Assembly (NCBI GenBank): GCA_024398055.1
Contig: CP073749.1
Span: forward strand, 2,480,594-2,544,593
Source of the DNA: a bacterium SCSIO 12741
GTDB taxonomy: Bacteria; Bacteroidota; Bacteroidia; Flavobacteriales_G; Salibacteraceae
Length of the DNA: 64,000 bases
Direction of reading: 5' to 3'
The position numbers and the translations under genes are program-made. Each line of letters starts with the position of its first letter. The first letter of the stretch is position 1. Shown one piece after another: positions 1 through 8,235 of this stretch. The notes under the pieces were generated by a model. That model made no database searches. It had not been told where the DNA came from and worked only from the letters and a program-made list of their open reading frames with translations.

Positions 1-119
1 AGATTACCGGAGCTCATGTTTAATTTTTGAGCAATCATTCTGATAGTCACTTCACTAAAGCCTTTTTCGTTGAACAATTGTTTGGATTCGGATAGTATTC
101 TTGACTTGGTATTATTCAT
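1..119 (-). CDS. TetR/AcrR-family regulator, N-terminus only
   Basis: The reverse strand from 119 to the window edge translates without a stop into 39 residues starting MNNTKSRILSESKQLFNEKG. This is the first helix and the start of the helix-turn-helix of a TetR-family repressor (conserved pattern I-L-x-x-A/S-x-x-L-F-x-x-x-G-F, then T-I-x-x-I-A). The rest lies outside the window, so the ligand domain cannot be judged. It is transcribed away from the hydrolase at 168, and the 48-bp gap between the two start codons holds two copies of a 16-bp direct repeat that could be its operator. The family call is fairly secure; the target is inference. Confidence 0.8.
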   Translation of the reverse strand, partial: MNNTKSRILSESKQLFNEKGFSEVTIRMIAQKLNMSSGN

Positions 120-121
120 TA

Positions 122-165
122 GTAAACTTGTCCTAATTTGCTTAGATTTGTAAACTTGTCCTAAT
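122..165. promoter_or_regulatory. Two 16-bp direct repeats between divergent genes (putative operator)
   Basis: GTAAACTTGTCCTAAT occurs at 122-137 and again, identical, at 150-165, a 28-bp period. A Bacteroidetes-type -7 box (TAGATTTG, 143-150) for the rightward gene sits between the copies, so bound protein would cover both sides of the promoter. The divergent TetR gene is the obvious candidate binder. The repeat is seen; operator function is inferred. Confidence 0.55.
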
Positions 166-167
166 AT

Positions 168-1112
168 ATGAAGCTTAAAGAAAACGCAATCATTTTGGCA
201 TGTATTCTTTGTGCCATTAACTCCATTTATTCTCAAAACCTGGATAAAATGCCATCATTGTTCAAATCCGAAGAAGGAAAAAATGCAATTCTTAAACTTT
301 ATGACACCAAACTCTCGAGTTTAGGGGTTGAATATGAATATGAAACTGTGAATACGAGTTTTGGTAAGACCAATATTATCGTCTGTGGAAGCCCAGCCAA
401 CCCTCCAATCATTTTGGTGCATGGCTCCAATGGATGTGCACCGGTGGCTCTTGAGACCTACTCCAATTTGCATAAATCTTATCGCGTGTATGCCGTCGAT
501 GTATTGGCACAACCTAATAAGAGTTCCGAGACGCGACTCAATATGAAAGATGATTCCTACGGGAAATGGATGAATGAGATTATCACCAGCCTCAAATTGG
601 ACTCAGTCACTATGGCCGGATTTTCTTTTGGTGGTTTAGTGATTCTTAAAACCCTGGAATACGATGAAAGTAGAATAAAAGAGGTTTTCCTTTCGGCACC
701 TGCGTACATTGTTAATGGCAATCCCATTAAAGCTATGTTTAAGGTATTTATTCCAATGAAACGGTACATGAAAACCGAGGATCGGAAGTATGTAGACAAG
801 TTTCTTGGCGAGGTTTTTACTCAACAAGATGAGTTTGCGATGGAATACTTATCAAAGGTCTTTTTGGAATTTGAGATGGATTTCACTCCAGTTCCAGTGA
901 TTAAGACCAAAAATGCATTAGAGATAAAAACTCCCATCACCATTTTTGCGGCCCAAAACGACATCATCTTTCCCGGGAGGAAAATGCAGCGAAGGGTATC
1001 CAAAATATTTCCTTCCCTAAAGACTTGCGAGCTCATGGAAAACTCCAAACATGTACAGGATAAGGAACAAAATGAATGGATAGAAAGAATAATTCTAAAC
1101 CAGACTAATTAA
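168..1112 (+). CDS. Exported alpha/beta hydrolase
   Basis: This 314-residue protein has a signal peptide ending near residue 22 (INSIYSQ) and then an alpha/beta-hydrolase fold. Visible landmarks are the oxyanion-hole stretch ILVHGSNG (residues 82-89), the nucleophile elbow GFSFGG with Ser153, a likely acid in AAQNDIIFPG and a likely catalytic His in NSKHVQD near the C-terminus. The substrate cannot be read from the sequence; esterase or lipase-like activity in the periplasm is the simplest reading. It is divergent from the truncated TetR gene and probably under its control, since the 16-bp repeats overlap its promoter. ATG 168 lies about 18 nt after the -7 box. Confidence 0.85.
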   Translation: MKLKENAIILACILCAINSIYSQNLDKMPSLFKSEEGKNAILKLYDTKLSSLGVEYEYETVNTSFGKTNIIVCGSPANPPIILVHGSNGCAPVALETYSNLHKSYRVYAVDVLAQPNKSSETRLNMKDDSYGKWMNEIITSLKLDSVTMAGFSFGGLVILKTLEYDESRIKEVFLSAPAYIVNGNPIKAMFKVFIPMKRYMKTEDRKYVDKFLGEVFTQQDEFAMEYLSKVFLEFEMDFTPVPVIKTKNALEIKTPITIFAAQNDIIFPGRKMQRRVSKIFPSLKTCELMENSKHVQDKEQNEWIERIILNQTN

Positions 1113-1215
1113 ACGAGATAGCCTTTCTTCGAGTCAACTATTATAGTGAGATTTGAGGTCATACTACGTTCAATTTGACGTTATAGAATCAATCATCAAA
1201 GTACGAAATAGGCCG

Positions 1216-1434
1216 ATGGATCAGGAAATCAGACAAAAGATAATCGCGGTTTGCGATCAGAAGATTGCGAAAAAAGGAGAGGGTGTAGGTGTTTCGTTCT
1301 ACGCCTTTTTTGAGAATAAAAACACCCACCCAAAACGCTTAATGGAAGTGGCTGAATGGTGGATATGGAAGCATAAACTCGATCACTTTGAAAAAGCCGT
1401 CAAGATCAAAGAGATGGTCCAAAATGGTTTGTAG
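1216..1434 (+). CDS. Small conserved protein, DUF6500-like
   Basis: From ATG 1216 this encodes 72 residues (MDQEIRQKIIAVCDQKIAKK...). The open frame also extends upstream to a TTG at 1153, but the upstream residues look unlike the rest. It has no signal peptide or membrane segment. The stretch GVSFYAFFENKNTHP followed by a WWIxKHxLDHFEKAV-like helix resembles, from memory, the uncharacterised DUF6500 family of about 70 residues. No function is known to me. It ends 34 bp before the convergent glycosyltransferase gene. Confidence 0.65.
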   Translation: MDQEIRQKIIAVCDQKIAKKGEGVGVSFYAFFENKNTHPKRLMEVAEWWIWKHKLDHFEKAVKIKEMVQNGL

Positions 1435-1445
1435 GAAGTGCCCTT

Positions 1446-1481
1446 TCTAAGCCTTCGACGGTACCGATTTAAGGGCTTAGA
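1446..1481. terminator. Hairpin between convergent genes
   Basis: TCTAAGCC (1446-1453) and GGCTTAGA (1474-1481) form an 8-bp stem with a 20-nt loop, placed between the end of the small plus-strand gene and the end of the minus-strand glycosyltransferase, whose stop codon it contains. There is no clear T-run, so terminator function is weakly supported. Confidence 0.3.
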
Positions 1482-2962
1482 TGAAAGGAGCGAAATTCCA
1501 CTTGGTCCATGGATTTGATGTCATCGGGAATTCCCTCATCATGAATGATAACCCGGTATCCTCGATGAACCAAGTCTTCAATTTCGGCTCTATTGGGGAG
1601 ATGAGAATAGACCGTAAGGTTGGTATAAAACATGGCCTCAATATTCCTTTCGTAGTTCAACAAAACTCCTTTTTCGATGGGTTCTTTTCCCAGGGAACGA
1701 AGCTCAATAGCCCATTGGGGATTTTTGATCCGATCATCAAAAGGTTTCATTCGCTCCACTCCATATCGGGCGGGTAGAAAGATGAAAAGGAAAAGTAGCA
1801 GTTGCGCCACCCAAGGATAGGTGAATTTTTCTCGATTTTCCTGAACCCAACCATAGAATTCAGCGGTGATTAAAAACAGAGCTGGTGCCGTGAAGACCAA
1901 ATATCCCTGCATCTTGGTTTTGGCCATAGAAAACACCAGTAAAGGAATGACGAACCACAAAAGGAGAGCCATCCGTCGGTAATTCTGAGGGGACTTAATC
2001 ATCTTCCACAAAAACCACAACAAAGGCAGGTAAATCAACTCTCCGTAATTGATCCGAATTTGATTCAAGAAATAATAAAATGGGGCACCTCTACCGTCCA
2101 ATTCTTCGGTAAAGTGTCGGTAGTTGAATTCGGCTTCATAGGCGGCCTGAACGGGAAACTCTTGATTGATATACACCTGCCAGGGAAGAGCTACTACGAC
2201 CGTGGTAAGAAGAATCAATCCGAAGTTTAAGGCCATTTGGTTTCGCGAAAATCGCTTGCTGTCTGCTACCAGTAAGAGCCAAATGGGAAGTACAATTAAT
2301 GCCGGCAACCATTTGGTAAGAATCGCCGCTCCAATAGACAAGCCCATGAAAATCGAGTAAGACCAATGGCCCTTTTGAATAAACCGAACCGTTAGAAAAA
2401 CAGCCAGCAAGACAAAGAATAGAAAATGAACATCGATATGATCCGTGGCTATTCGTCCGCCTGTAAGTTCCAGAATAAGTCCATTGATCGAAAACAAAAA
2501 AGCAGCAATGAAGCCTACTTTTTCGTGGTACAGGTATTTGCCAATGGAGAAAATGAGGCCTACACCCAAGGTCGACATCAAAACAGAAGGCAGCCGAACG
2601 GCGAATTCATGGACGCCAAATAGTTTCATGCTACCTGCCATTAACCAAAGCGGAATGGGCTGTTTGTGGAGCCAGATATGACTCGAAACCCAACTCCTTT
2701 CCTGGGAAGGCAAAGCGGGGTTGTCATAGAGCGTAGGAACCCATGGGTGGCTCATTAGATTTTTGGCCACAAGGGCGTGGAATCGTTCGTCCCAGGTATG
2801 CAGGTAAAGGTCTGAGGCAACAAAACAATAGATCAGCAGGGCGCATAAGCTCAATAGGAAAACAGCCGGTCTAAATCTGTTTTGGCGGTAAAGTTTCCAG
2901 GACCAGAAATACCCGCCAAGGCACAGTATGATTACAAGGCTGTCAATAATATAATGATCCAT
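1469..2962 (-). CDS. GT39/ArnT-like membrane glycosyltransferase
   Basis: About 497 residues from ATG 2962; a TTG at 2989 would add nine residues. It has about a dozen hydrophobic segments and, after the first transmembrane region, the motif HTWDERFHALVAKNL (acidic pair near residues 58-59). This is the periplasmic D-E loop of the ArnT/PMT (GT39/GT83) superfamily, which transfers sugars from polyprenyl phosphate carriers. The C-terminal part after the last helix is a short periplasmic domain. The acceptor (lipid A, protein or other glycan) cannot be inferred. It stands alone on the minus strand. A second, frameshifted member of the same superfamily lies at 47.6-49.3 kb. Confidence 0.85.
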   Translation of the reverse strand: MDHYIIDSLVIILCLGGYFWSWKLYRQNRFRPAVFLLSLCALLIYCFVASDLYLHTWDERFHALVAKNLMSHPWVPTLYDNPALPSQERSWVSSHIWLHKQPIPLWLMAGSMKLFGVHEFAVRLPSVLMSTLGVGLIFSIGKYLYHEKVGFIAAFLFSINGLILELTGGRIATDHIDVHFLFFVLLAVFLTVRFIQKGHWSYSIFMGLSIGAAILTKWLPALIVLPIWLLLVADSKRFSRNQMALNFGLILLTTVVVALPWQVYINQEFPVQAAYEAEFNYRHFTEELDGRGAPFYYFLNQIRINYGELIYLPLLWFLWKMIKSPQNYRRMALLLWFVIPLLVFSMAKTKMQGYLVFTAPALFLITAEFYGWVQENREKFTYPWVAQLLLFLFIFLPARYGVERMKPFDDRIKNPQWAIELRSLGKEPIEKGVLLNYERNIEAMFYTNLTVYSHLPNRAEIEDLVHRGYRVIIHDEGIPDDIKSMDQVEFRSFHLSP

Positions 2963-3161
2963 GAATTCCCGTTGAGCCGTACTGGCCAATCAAAGCTAAT
3001 GTTTTGGGATAAATGTAAAATGCAGGGAAAGCAGTTTTGAGAACGACGAACTCTATTTTTAGTGAACTTTTGGTTCGTATAGAACTACTTCCAATACCTA
3101 GCAGGTCATTTTTTTACTTGGCAGTATCCGATGTATATTGCGTGGTTAATGAACGCACAGA

Positions 3162-3689
3162 TTGAACTGGACTAAACTATACCCGAGCAACAGGCCCCTT
3201 GTTCATTCTTTTTTGACTGGACTGTTTTACTTCCTGTTTTGCTGGTCCCTCGATTTTGGCGATACCTCAAAAGGGTTGTTTGCAGGAGTTATGCTTTTCC
3301 TGCCAGGAATTACTTTTCCTTTGACCACCAGCTACTATAAACTATCCAACCCCAATTCCATTCTTCAACCCTTCATTCATTTTGTTTTGTCCGTGGGTAT
3401 TTATCATGGGAGTGTGTGGCTCTTTAGTGGCGAAGGCCGGATAAAGTTCATCACTATTTTGGCGGGGTTCTTAGGTTCTCTGCTGTTTCTGTTAGCGACC
3501 AAATACCTCCTTAAAAAACGTATAACTCTTGTTCAAATAGCAGTTACTGCCACATTAAGTGGGCTCGCTTTTCTACCCTACGAATGGATAACGCGGAGTG
3601 AATTTTTGATGGGCTTCGCCGTTTTTTGGTGGACGGTGGTGAATGGCTTTTTGCTGAATCTGGAGTATAAAAAAAGCAGTTTCCATTAG
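3162..3689 (+). CDS. Unknown multi-pass membrane protein
   Basis: The frame opens directly after an in-frame TGA, and the only start that keeps the first membrane helix is TTG 3162; the next ATG (3291) would remove about 43 residues. The 175-residue product has about five hydrophobic helices (for example SFLTGLFYFLFCW and FITILAGFLGSLLFLLATKY) and a short basic tail. I do not recognise the family. No neighbour gives a clue; the TM2 gene follows on the same strand after about 120 bp. Confidence 0.55.
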   Translation: MNWTKLYPSNRPLVHSFLTGLFYFLFCWSLDFGDTSKGLFAGVMLFLPGITFPLTTSYYKLSNPNSILQPFIHFVLSVGIYHGSVWLFSGEGRIKFITILAGFLGSLLFLLATKYLLKKRITLVQIAVTATLSGLAFLPYEWITRSEFLMGFAVFWWTVVNGFLLNLEYKKSSFH

Positions 3690-3750
3690 TTGGTAAATGG
3701 TGAATTGTTGAGCCTTGGATGAGATCGACGGTTTACTTGAAATGACTATT

Positions 3751-3776
3751 TTGGTTCTAACTAAACTGTTATTCTA
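3751..3776. repeat. Dispersed AACTAAACTGT motif, copy A (weakest)
   Basis: This is the least conserved of four related intergenic sequences. It reads ATTTTGGTTCT followed by AACTAAACTGTT, against TTTTAGG...AACTAAACTGTA in the others. It lies upstream of the TM2 gene. Confidence 0.35.
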
Positions 3777-3806
3777 TTGAGGGGGGCCCTCTTAACTAAA
3801 ACAAGT

Positions 3807-4049
3807 ATGAAGTCAAAAACAACAGCTTACCTTTTGTGGTTGATTAGCATTTTCGGCTGGTTAGGTTTTCATCATTTTTACCTGGGCAAAATTGGAAAAG
3901 GAATAATCTGGATTCTTACCGGAGGCGTCTTCGGAATCGGTTCCTTGATCGATTTGTTTACCCTGGGTGGCGCCGTGGACAACTACAACACAAAGACAGA
4001 ACTCGAGACAATTCGGGCGGCTACTTTGGCCAATTCAAGCCGGAATTAG
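3807..4049 (+). CDS. TM2-domain protein
   Basis: From ATG 3807 the product has 80 residues; the frame can be read from 3777, but those codons add an uncharacteristic N-terminus. It consists of two membrane helices with the TM2 signature: the first helix with WLGFHHFYLGK, then GKGIIWILTGG and a second helix ending in DLFTLG. TM2 proteins are small inner-membrane proteins found across bacteria and eukaryotes with no single agreed function. A polar tail of about 20 residues follows. It appears monocistronic. Confidence 0.85.
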   Translation: MKSKTTAYLLWLISIFGWLGFHHFYLGKIGKGIIWILTGGVFGIGSLIDLFTLGGAVDNYNTKTELETIRAATLANSSRN

Positions 4050-4124
4050 TCCTTTCCGCATTTATCTATTGACAAGATCTTACGGGCTTTAAGCCTTCGG
4101 TTGATTCCAGCTTAAGAATAGAAA

Positions 4125-4156
4125 TTTGCATTCTCATATACCGTAAGGTATATTTG
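4125..4156 (+). promoter_or_regulatory. Bacteroidetes-type promoter of the TetR gene
   Basis: TTTG (4125-4128), 20 nt, then TATATTTG (4149-4156) matches the flavobacterial/Bacteroides consensus TTTG-N17-23-TAnnTTTG. The -7 box ends 4 nt before ATG 4161, so the mRNA should be leaderless or nearly so. The palindromic operator at 4136-4153 overlaps the -7 box, which fits direct autorepression. Confidence 0.6.
4136..4153. promoter_or_regulatory. 18-bp TetR operator, copy 1
   Basis: ATATACCGTAAGGTATAT is a near-perfect palindrome (ATATACC/GGTATAT with a 4-bp centre) immediately upstream of the TetR gene and overlapping its -7 box. The exact reverse complement recurs upstream of fabF at 4769-4786. 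Confidence 0.7.
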
Positions 4157-4160
4157 CAAA

Positions 4161-4751
4161 ATGGTACGGTCAGAAAAAACCAGGCAGCTGATTATAGAAA
4201 AGACAGCCTCGATATTCAATAAAAAGGGATATACCGGGACCTATCTTTCCGATTTGACCCAAGCCACCGGTTTGACCAAAGGCAGTATCTACGGCAATTT
4301 TAAGGACAAAAATGAAGTGGCCGTTGAAGCTTTTAAGTACAACCTCCAGTTTCAGTCCAAACAGTTGAGTGAAAAATTGGATCAGGAAGATAGAGCTCAA
4401 GATAAGCTCCTGGCTTTTCTGAATTATTACCGAACAGCTTTTCGGTCCATTTTTAACAATGGAGGCTGCGCCATTTTGAATACCGCCATAGACGCCGATG
4501 ATGGGAATGAAGCACTCAAAAATGAAGTGGTGAAAACCATTTACAGTTGGCACCAGCGAATCGTGACCATTTTGGAAGAAGGAAGGCGCCAAAAGGAATG
4601 GGAAGAGGTCAATTCATCTGTATTTTCCTACCGCATCATTGCCATGGTAGAGGGAAGTATTATGCTGGCCAAAACCCTGGATAAGCCTGAAATATTAATC
4701 GATAACATCGATTTTCTGGAGGCTGAAATACATCGAATAATCAAGAACTAA
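4161..4751 (+). CDS. TetR-family repressor, probable regulator of the adjacent fabF
   Basis: 196 residues. The N-terminal 60 residues are a TetR helix-turn-helix, with KTASIFNKKGYTGTYLSDLT and then ATGLTKGSIYGNFKDKNEV (recognition helix and the Y-x-x-F-x-x-K-x-x motif). The rest is an all-helical ligand and dimer domain of usual length. The gene is bracketed by two copies of one 18-bp palindrome, one over its own promoter and one before the downstream fabF. This is the usual layout of an autoregulated repressor with a single adjacent target. A fatty acyl or electrophile ligand is a guess from the target only. Confidence 0.9.
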   Translation: MVRSEKTRQLIIEKTASIFNKKGYTGTYLSDLTQATGLTKGSIYGNFKDKNEVAVEAFKYNLQFQSKQLSEKLDQEDRAQDKLLAFLNYYRTAFRSIFNNGGCAILNTAIDADDGNEALKNEVVKTIYSWHQRIVTILEEGRRQKEWEEVNSSVFSYRIIAMVEGSIMLAKTLDKPEILIDNIDFLEAEIHRIIKN

Positions 4752-4768
4752 AAAAATTTTAAACGTCC

Positions 4769-4786
4769 ATATACCTTACGGTATAT
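4769..4786. promoter_or_regulatory. 18-bp TetR operator, copy 2 (fabF)
   Basis: ATATACCTTACGGTATAT is the exact reverse complement of the palindrome upstream of the TetR gene. It ends 17 bp before ATG 4804 of fabF, where it would block transcription initiation. Confidence 0.7.
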
Positions 4787-4803
4787 GATGAATTTATTTA
4801 AAA

Positions 4804-6054
4804 ATGAAAAGAGTAGTTATCACAGGGTTGGGAGCCATTACCCCCATTGGAAAAAACACCCGGGAATACTGGGGCAACCTTTTGAACGGAGTATCGGGAG
4901 CGAGCCGAATCACCCGATTTGATCCATCCCACTTCAAAACGCAGTTTGCCTGCGAGATCAAGGATTACGACCCACTCGACTATTTCGACCGCAAGGAAGC
5001 CAGGAAATTGGACCTCTTTAGCCAATACGGATTGATTTCAGCCCATGAGGCGATCGCCGATGCCGAACTTGATTTTTCAAAATTGGATGTCAATAGAATC
5101 GGTGTCATTTTTGCCAGTGGTATTGGTGGTTTTGAAACCTTTGAAAAAGAGATCGCAGCTCGTGCAAGCGAAAATTCCATGTCTCGATTTAATCCCTTTT
5201 TTATCACCAAGATCATTTCAAATGGGCTGGCCGGTCAAATATCCATCAAGCATGGGCTAAGAGGAGTGAACTACTGTCCCGTTACCGCTTGTGCTTCATC
5301 CACTCAAAGCATTATTCAAGCCTTCAACTACATCCGCTGGGGAAAAGCAGATATCATCGTAACCGGTGGCTCAGAAGCTCCCATTACCGAGGCATCCATT
5401 GGCGGTTTTAACGCGATGAAGGCCATGTCCACCAACAACGAAGAATACAGTTCCGCTTCCCGACCATTTGACCAAAGCAGGGATGGATTTGTAGTTGGAG
5501 AAGGGGCTGGGACCTTAATTATCGAAAGCCTGGATTCGGCCAGAAAGAGAGGGGCTAAGGTCTATGCCGAAATAATCGGTGGGGGAGAAAGCTCAGACGC
5601 TTACCACATCACTGGAACCCACCCCGAAGGCACGGGGGCATTTTTGGCCATGCAAAGCGGACTTCAGGAAGCGGAAATAGCACCCGAAAAAATAGACTAC
5701 ATCAATGCTCACGCTACTTCCACAGGAGTAGGAGATCTATCCGAAGTTAGAGCGATTGAAAAGCTTTTTGAATCTACTTTGGACAAGATTCAAGTAAGCG
5801 CCTCCAAATCTATGACCGGCCATTTGTTAGGCGGCACCGGGGCCATTGAAGCCATTTCCACCGCCTTGTCTGTGCAAAACAATTGGATTCCACCCACAAT
5901 CAATACGACCGAAGTAGATGAAAACATTCCCAAAGCATTGAATCTATCTCTTCACAAGAAAAGCTCCAGGGAGATTCAATATGCGCTTAGTAATAGCTTT
6001 GGATTTGGCGGGCATTGTGCCGCGTTGATTTTGAAGAAGTACGCTGTAGATTAA
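4804..6054 (+). CDS. fabF: Beta-ketoacyl-ACP synthase II (FabF-type), stand-alone copy
   Basis: 416 residues, the usual length for KAS II, which condenses malonyl-ACP with acyl-ACP in fatty acid elongation in the cytoplasm. The complete Cys-His-His triad is visible: Cys163 in TACASST, His303 in NAHATST and His340 in TGHLLGG. The late GFGGH glycine loop is present. It is not in a fab operon (no acpP or fabD nearby) but sits 52 bp after a TetR gene with which it shares an operator. It is therefore probably an accessory, inducible synthase for altered chain length or for a special lipid, rather than the housekeeping copy. The specificity is inference. The NAHATSTGVGD variant after the first His differs from the usual ...TPLGD. 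Confidence 0.92.
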   Translation: MKRVVITGLGAITPIGKNTREYWGNLLNGVSGASRITRFDPSHFKTQFACEIKDYDPLDYFDRKEARKLDLFSQYGLISAHEAIADAELDFSKLDVNRIGVIFASGIGGFETFEKEIAARASENSMSRFNPFFITKIISNGLAGQISIKHGLRGVNYCPVTACASSTQSIIQAFNYIRWGKADIIVTGGSEAPITEASIGGFNAMKAMSTNNEEYSSASRPFDQSRDGFVVGEGAGTLIIESLDSARKRGAKVYAEIIGGGESSDAYHITGTHPEGTGAFLAMQSGLQEAEIAPEKIDYINAHATSTGVGDLSEVRAIEKLFESTLDKIQVSASKSMTGHLLGGTGAIEAISTALSVQNNWIPPTINTTEVDENIPKALNLSLHKKSSREIQYALSNSFGFGGHCAALILKKYAVD

Positions 6055-6090
6055 TGTGAATCAAATAGGAATTAACGCTATGTTTACCGG

Positions 6091-6330
6091 ATGAAAACAA
6101 CAGCACTGCTTCTATCAACCCTTTTATTGGCGGCATGTAGCTTCTCTAATCAACCCTATCGCGGTAGTTTCAAAAGAGCCTACAAAGACAGATCCTGTAA
6201 TCATAGCCACATCTGCTGTGAAATGAAATGTCCCTGTTGCAATTCCAAAAGAAAAGCCAGAAAAGATAGAAAGCGATATAAAAAAGAGCGGTCGACTTCT
6301 GCTGGTGTAGAGATTTCTTCCAATTGGTAA
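6091..6330 (+). CDS. Tiny cysteine-rich basic lipoprotein
   Basis: 79 residues. A short signal peptide ends in LLAAC (lipobox, Cys16). The mature part has a cluster of six cysteines and two histidines in 15 residues (C36, H38, H40, C42, C43, C47, C49, C50), followed by about 18 residues dominated by Lys and Arg (KRKARKDRKRYKKER). The cluster could bind a metal or form disulfides; the basic tail could bind anionic lipid or polysaccharide. I do not recognise the family. It begins 36 bp after fabF and may be co-transcribed with it. Confidence 0.65.
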   Translation: MKTTALLLSTLLLAACSFSNQPYRGSFKRAYKDRSCNHSHICCEMKCPCCNSKRKARKDRKRYKKERSTSAGVEISSNW

Positions 6331-6485
6331 TCCTCTTTAAAACAATCGCTTTTTCTATGAAATCAAGTCCTTGATGAAAGTGCATGTGCCCGATTGATCT
6401 CTGGTTTAGCGGGTATGATTAAGCGCCATTTGATGCATGCCTGTTGATGAGTAGCTCGTTGGTTTACTCAAATGTTTTGATGTGG

Positions 6486-7502
6486 CTATTCGATAACCAG
6501 GAGCTTTTTCTTTTGAATGATCTTGCCTTGTTGCTTGAATACAATCAGGTAGTGGCCTTTCGAAAGATTTGATATTTCCCATTCCAATAGAAGCTGTTGC
6601 GGGTTGATGATTTTTTGATCTATCAATACTCCTTGAAAGTCTAAAATGGACACCGACACTGCTAATTGATTAGGATTCTCGTTACGGATGAAAAGATGGC
6701 CGTTGAATGGATTTGGGTAGACATCATAGCGATCTTCATCATGTGCAGACTCTTTTATAGAAGTAGTGATTTTTCCATCATGCAACGAATCAATTTCCCA
6801 CGGTTCGAGCGCCCGACCATAGATTCGAACATCATCAATTTTTCCGTTGTAGTAGTAGGTTCTTCCCGAAAGAATGTCGTATTGGCTTTTGCCCATTATT
6901 AAACTGGGATTGCCTACGATACCATCAATAGTTGGGCTTGAGGTTGCGCCATTTCCTCCTTTGTTTAAAACGCCATCAATAAACAGCAACACTTCATTTT
7001 CTTTATAAACTCCCACCACATGATACCACTTATTTAGAGGGAAGCTTTGGCTGCTCATGAAACTGTATGAAGTCCTTTTCCAATTGGATAATTCCGCATT
7101 AAATTGTGGCTCAAAATTTGGGTAATGGCTATAGGTAAGAGAAAATTCACCCCATTCCGCTTCACCAACCTGTATTCCAGTAACTTGGATGTTTGACGAA
7201 GTATTTGTCCTTGGATAAAACCAAGCGGCAATAGTGGCCTCTTTTAGGGTGTCCACCCGAATGAATGATCCAAACTCAATGAATGATGAATCACCATCAA
7301 AATCAAAAGCAGATTGGGGATTGCCAAATCGATCCGTTGTCAAATTGGCTTTGATTATTGTAGCGTGATGTGCGTTGCCCGAGGTGTCCAGGCACAAACT
7401 GTCCATGGGATACTGGCAGATGAGGTGGTCATTGATCGATTGTGAAAAAAGATGCAGGTAGATGTTGGTCAATAAAAAAGTTAGAAGGAAGGCTCTTTTC
7501 AT
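6486..7502 (-). CDS. Secreted LamG-domain protein with T9SS sorting domain
   Basis: 338 residues with a signal peptide (cleavage near residue 21, LFSQS), a LamG-like jelly-roll domain over about residues 28-240 (AFDFDGDSSFIEFG, ATIAAWFYPR, KIDDVRIYGRALEPWEID) and a C-terminal T9SS type A sorting domain beginning YDVYPNPFNG and ending in a KKKLLVIE strand. The LamG domain usually binds glycans or proteins. The T9SS tail means export through the outer membrane and surface attachment or release. It is transcribed singly, convergent with the upstream small lipoprotein gene. Confidence 0.85.
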   Translation of the reverse strand: MKRAFLLTFLLTNIYLHLFSQSINDHLICQYPMDSLCLDTSGNAHHATIIKANLTTDRFGNPQSAFDFDGDSSFIEFGSFIRVDTLKEATIAAWFYPRTNTSSNIQVTGIQVGEAEWGEFSLTYSHYPNFEPQFNAELSNWKRTSYSFMSSQSFPLNKWYHVVGVYKENEVLLFIDGVLNKGGNGATSSPTIDGIVGNPSLIMGKSQYDILSGRTYYYNGKIDDVRIYGRALEPWEIDSLHDGKITTSIKESAHDEDRYDVYPNPFNGHLFIRNENPNQLAVSVSILDFQGVLIDQKIINPQQLLLEWEISNLSKGHYLIVFKQQGKIIQKKKLLVIE

Positions 7503-7632
7503 GGATTGGGTTTTGCAAATGGTCTATCCAAAAATAAACGATTCCATTAATTACACGTTTATGGGCATTGGCAAATAGCTGCTTGCTTCATTTATAGCAG
7601 TACCTTTCGGACGTTTACCATTCTCACAACTC

Positions 7633-8235
7633 ATGTTGCAAACAAGTGATGAAATAGACCTTGAACAGATCCTCGCTAACGTCCAAGAATCCTACGCTCC
7701 TCTGTCTGAAGAATGCCAAAGAGAATTCCTGGATCGATCGAAACTCAACTTCCTAAAAAAGGGTGAGATCGTTGTGCGTGAAGGGCAATATGCGAAGAAG
7801 GCCTATTTGATTATCGAAGGTTGTGCCCGGGCTTTTTATTTGAAAGAAGGAAAAGATATTTCCGACTGGTTCACTTTTGAAAATCAATTTATGGCTCCGA
7901 TAGTGAGTTTTTTTGGAGATGTGCCCAGTCCCCATTACGTGGAATTTGTGGAAGACTCGATGGTTTTGGAATTCTCCAAAGATACCGTTGATTCACTTTC
8001 CGAAAAACACCACGATTTTGAGCGGATAATTAGCAAGGTTGTTACGGAAACCATGTTGGGTCTATGCGAAAGGTTGAACACTATTCAGTTTGCGAAAGCC
8101 GAGGAAAGGTTTGATCGGTTATTGACCATTTACCCCAATATAACGCAGAGAATTCCATTGACCCATATTGCCTCCTATTTGGGCATAACCTTGGAGACAT
8201 TAAGTAGAATTAGAAGCTCCCGGGCACGAATTTGA
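7633..8235 (+). CDS. Crp/Fnr-family transcription regulator
   Basis: 200 residues. An N-terminal cyclic-nucleotide-binding-type beta-roll (KGEIVVREGQYAKKAYLIIEG) is followed by a dimer helix and a C-terminal helix-turn-helix (IPLTHIASYLGITLETLSRI). The recognition helix reads E-T-L-S-R, matching E-T-I-S-R in E. coli FNR, whose E, S and R contact the TTGAT half-site. The FNR iron-sulfur cysteine cluster is absent, so the signal sensed is unknown. Its stop codon lies inside the first of two TTGAT-type boxes that precede the next two genes, so it is the likely activator of both. The stop follows soon after the recognition helix, as in many Bacteroidetes members. Confidence 0.88.
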   Translation: MLQTSDEIDLEQILANVQESYAPLSEECQREFLDRSKLNFLKKGEIVVREGQYAKKAYLIIEGCARAFYLKEGKDISDWFTFENQFMAPIVSFFGDVPSPHYVEFVEDSMVLEFSKDTVDSLSEKHHDFERIISKVVTETMLGLCERLNTIQFAKAEERFDRLLTIYPNITQRIPLTHIASYLGITLETLSRIRSSRARI

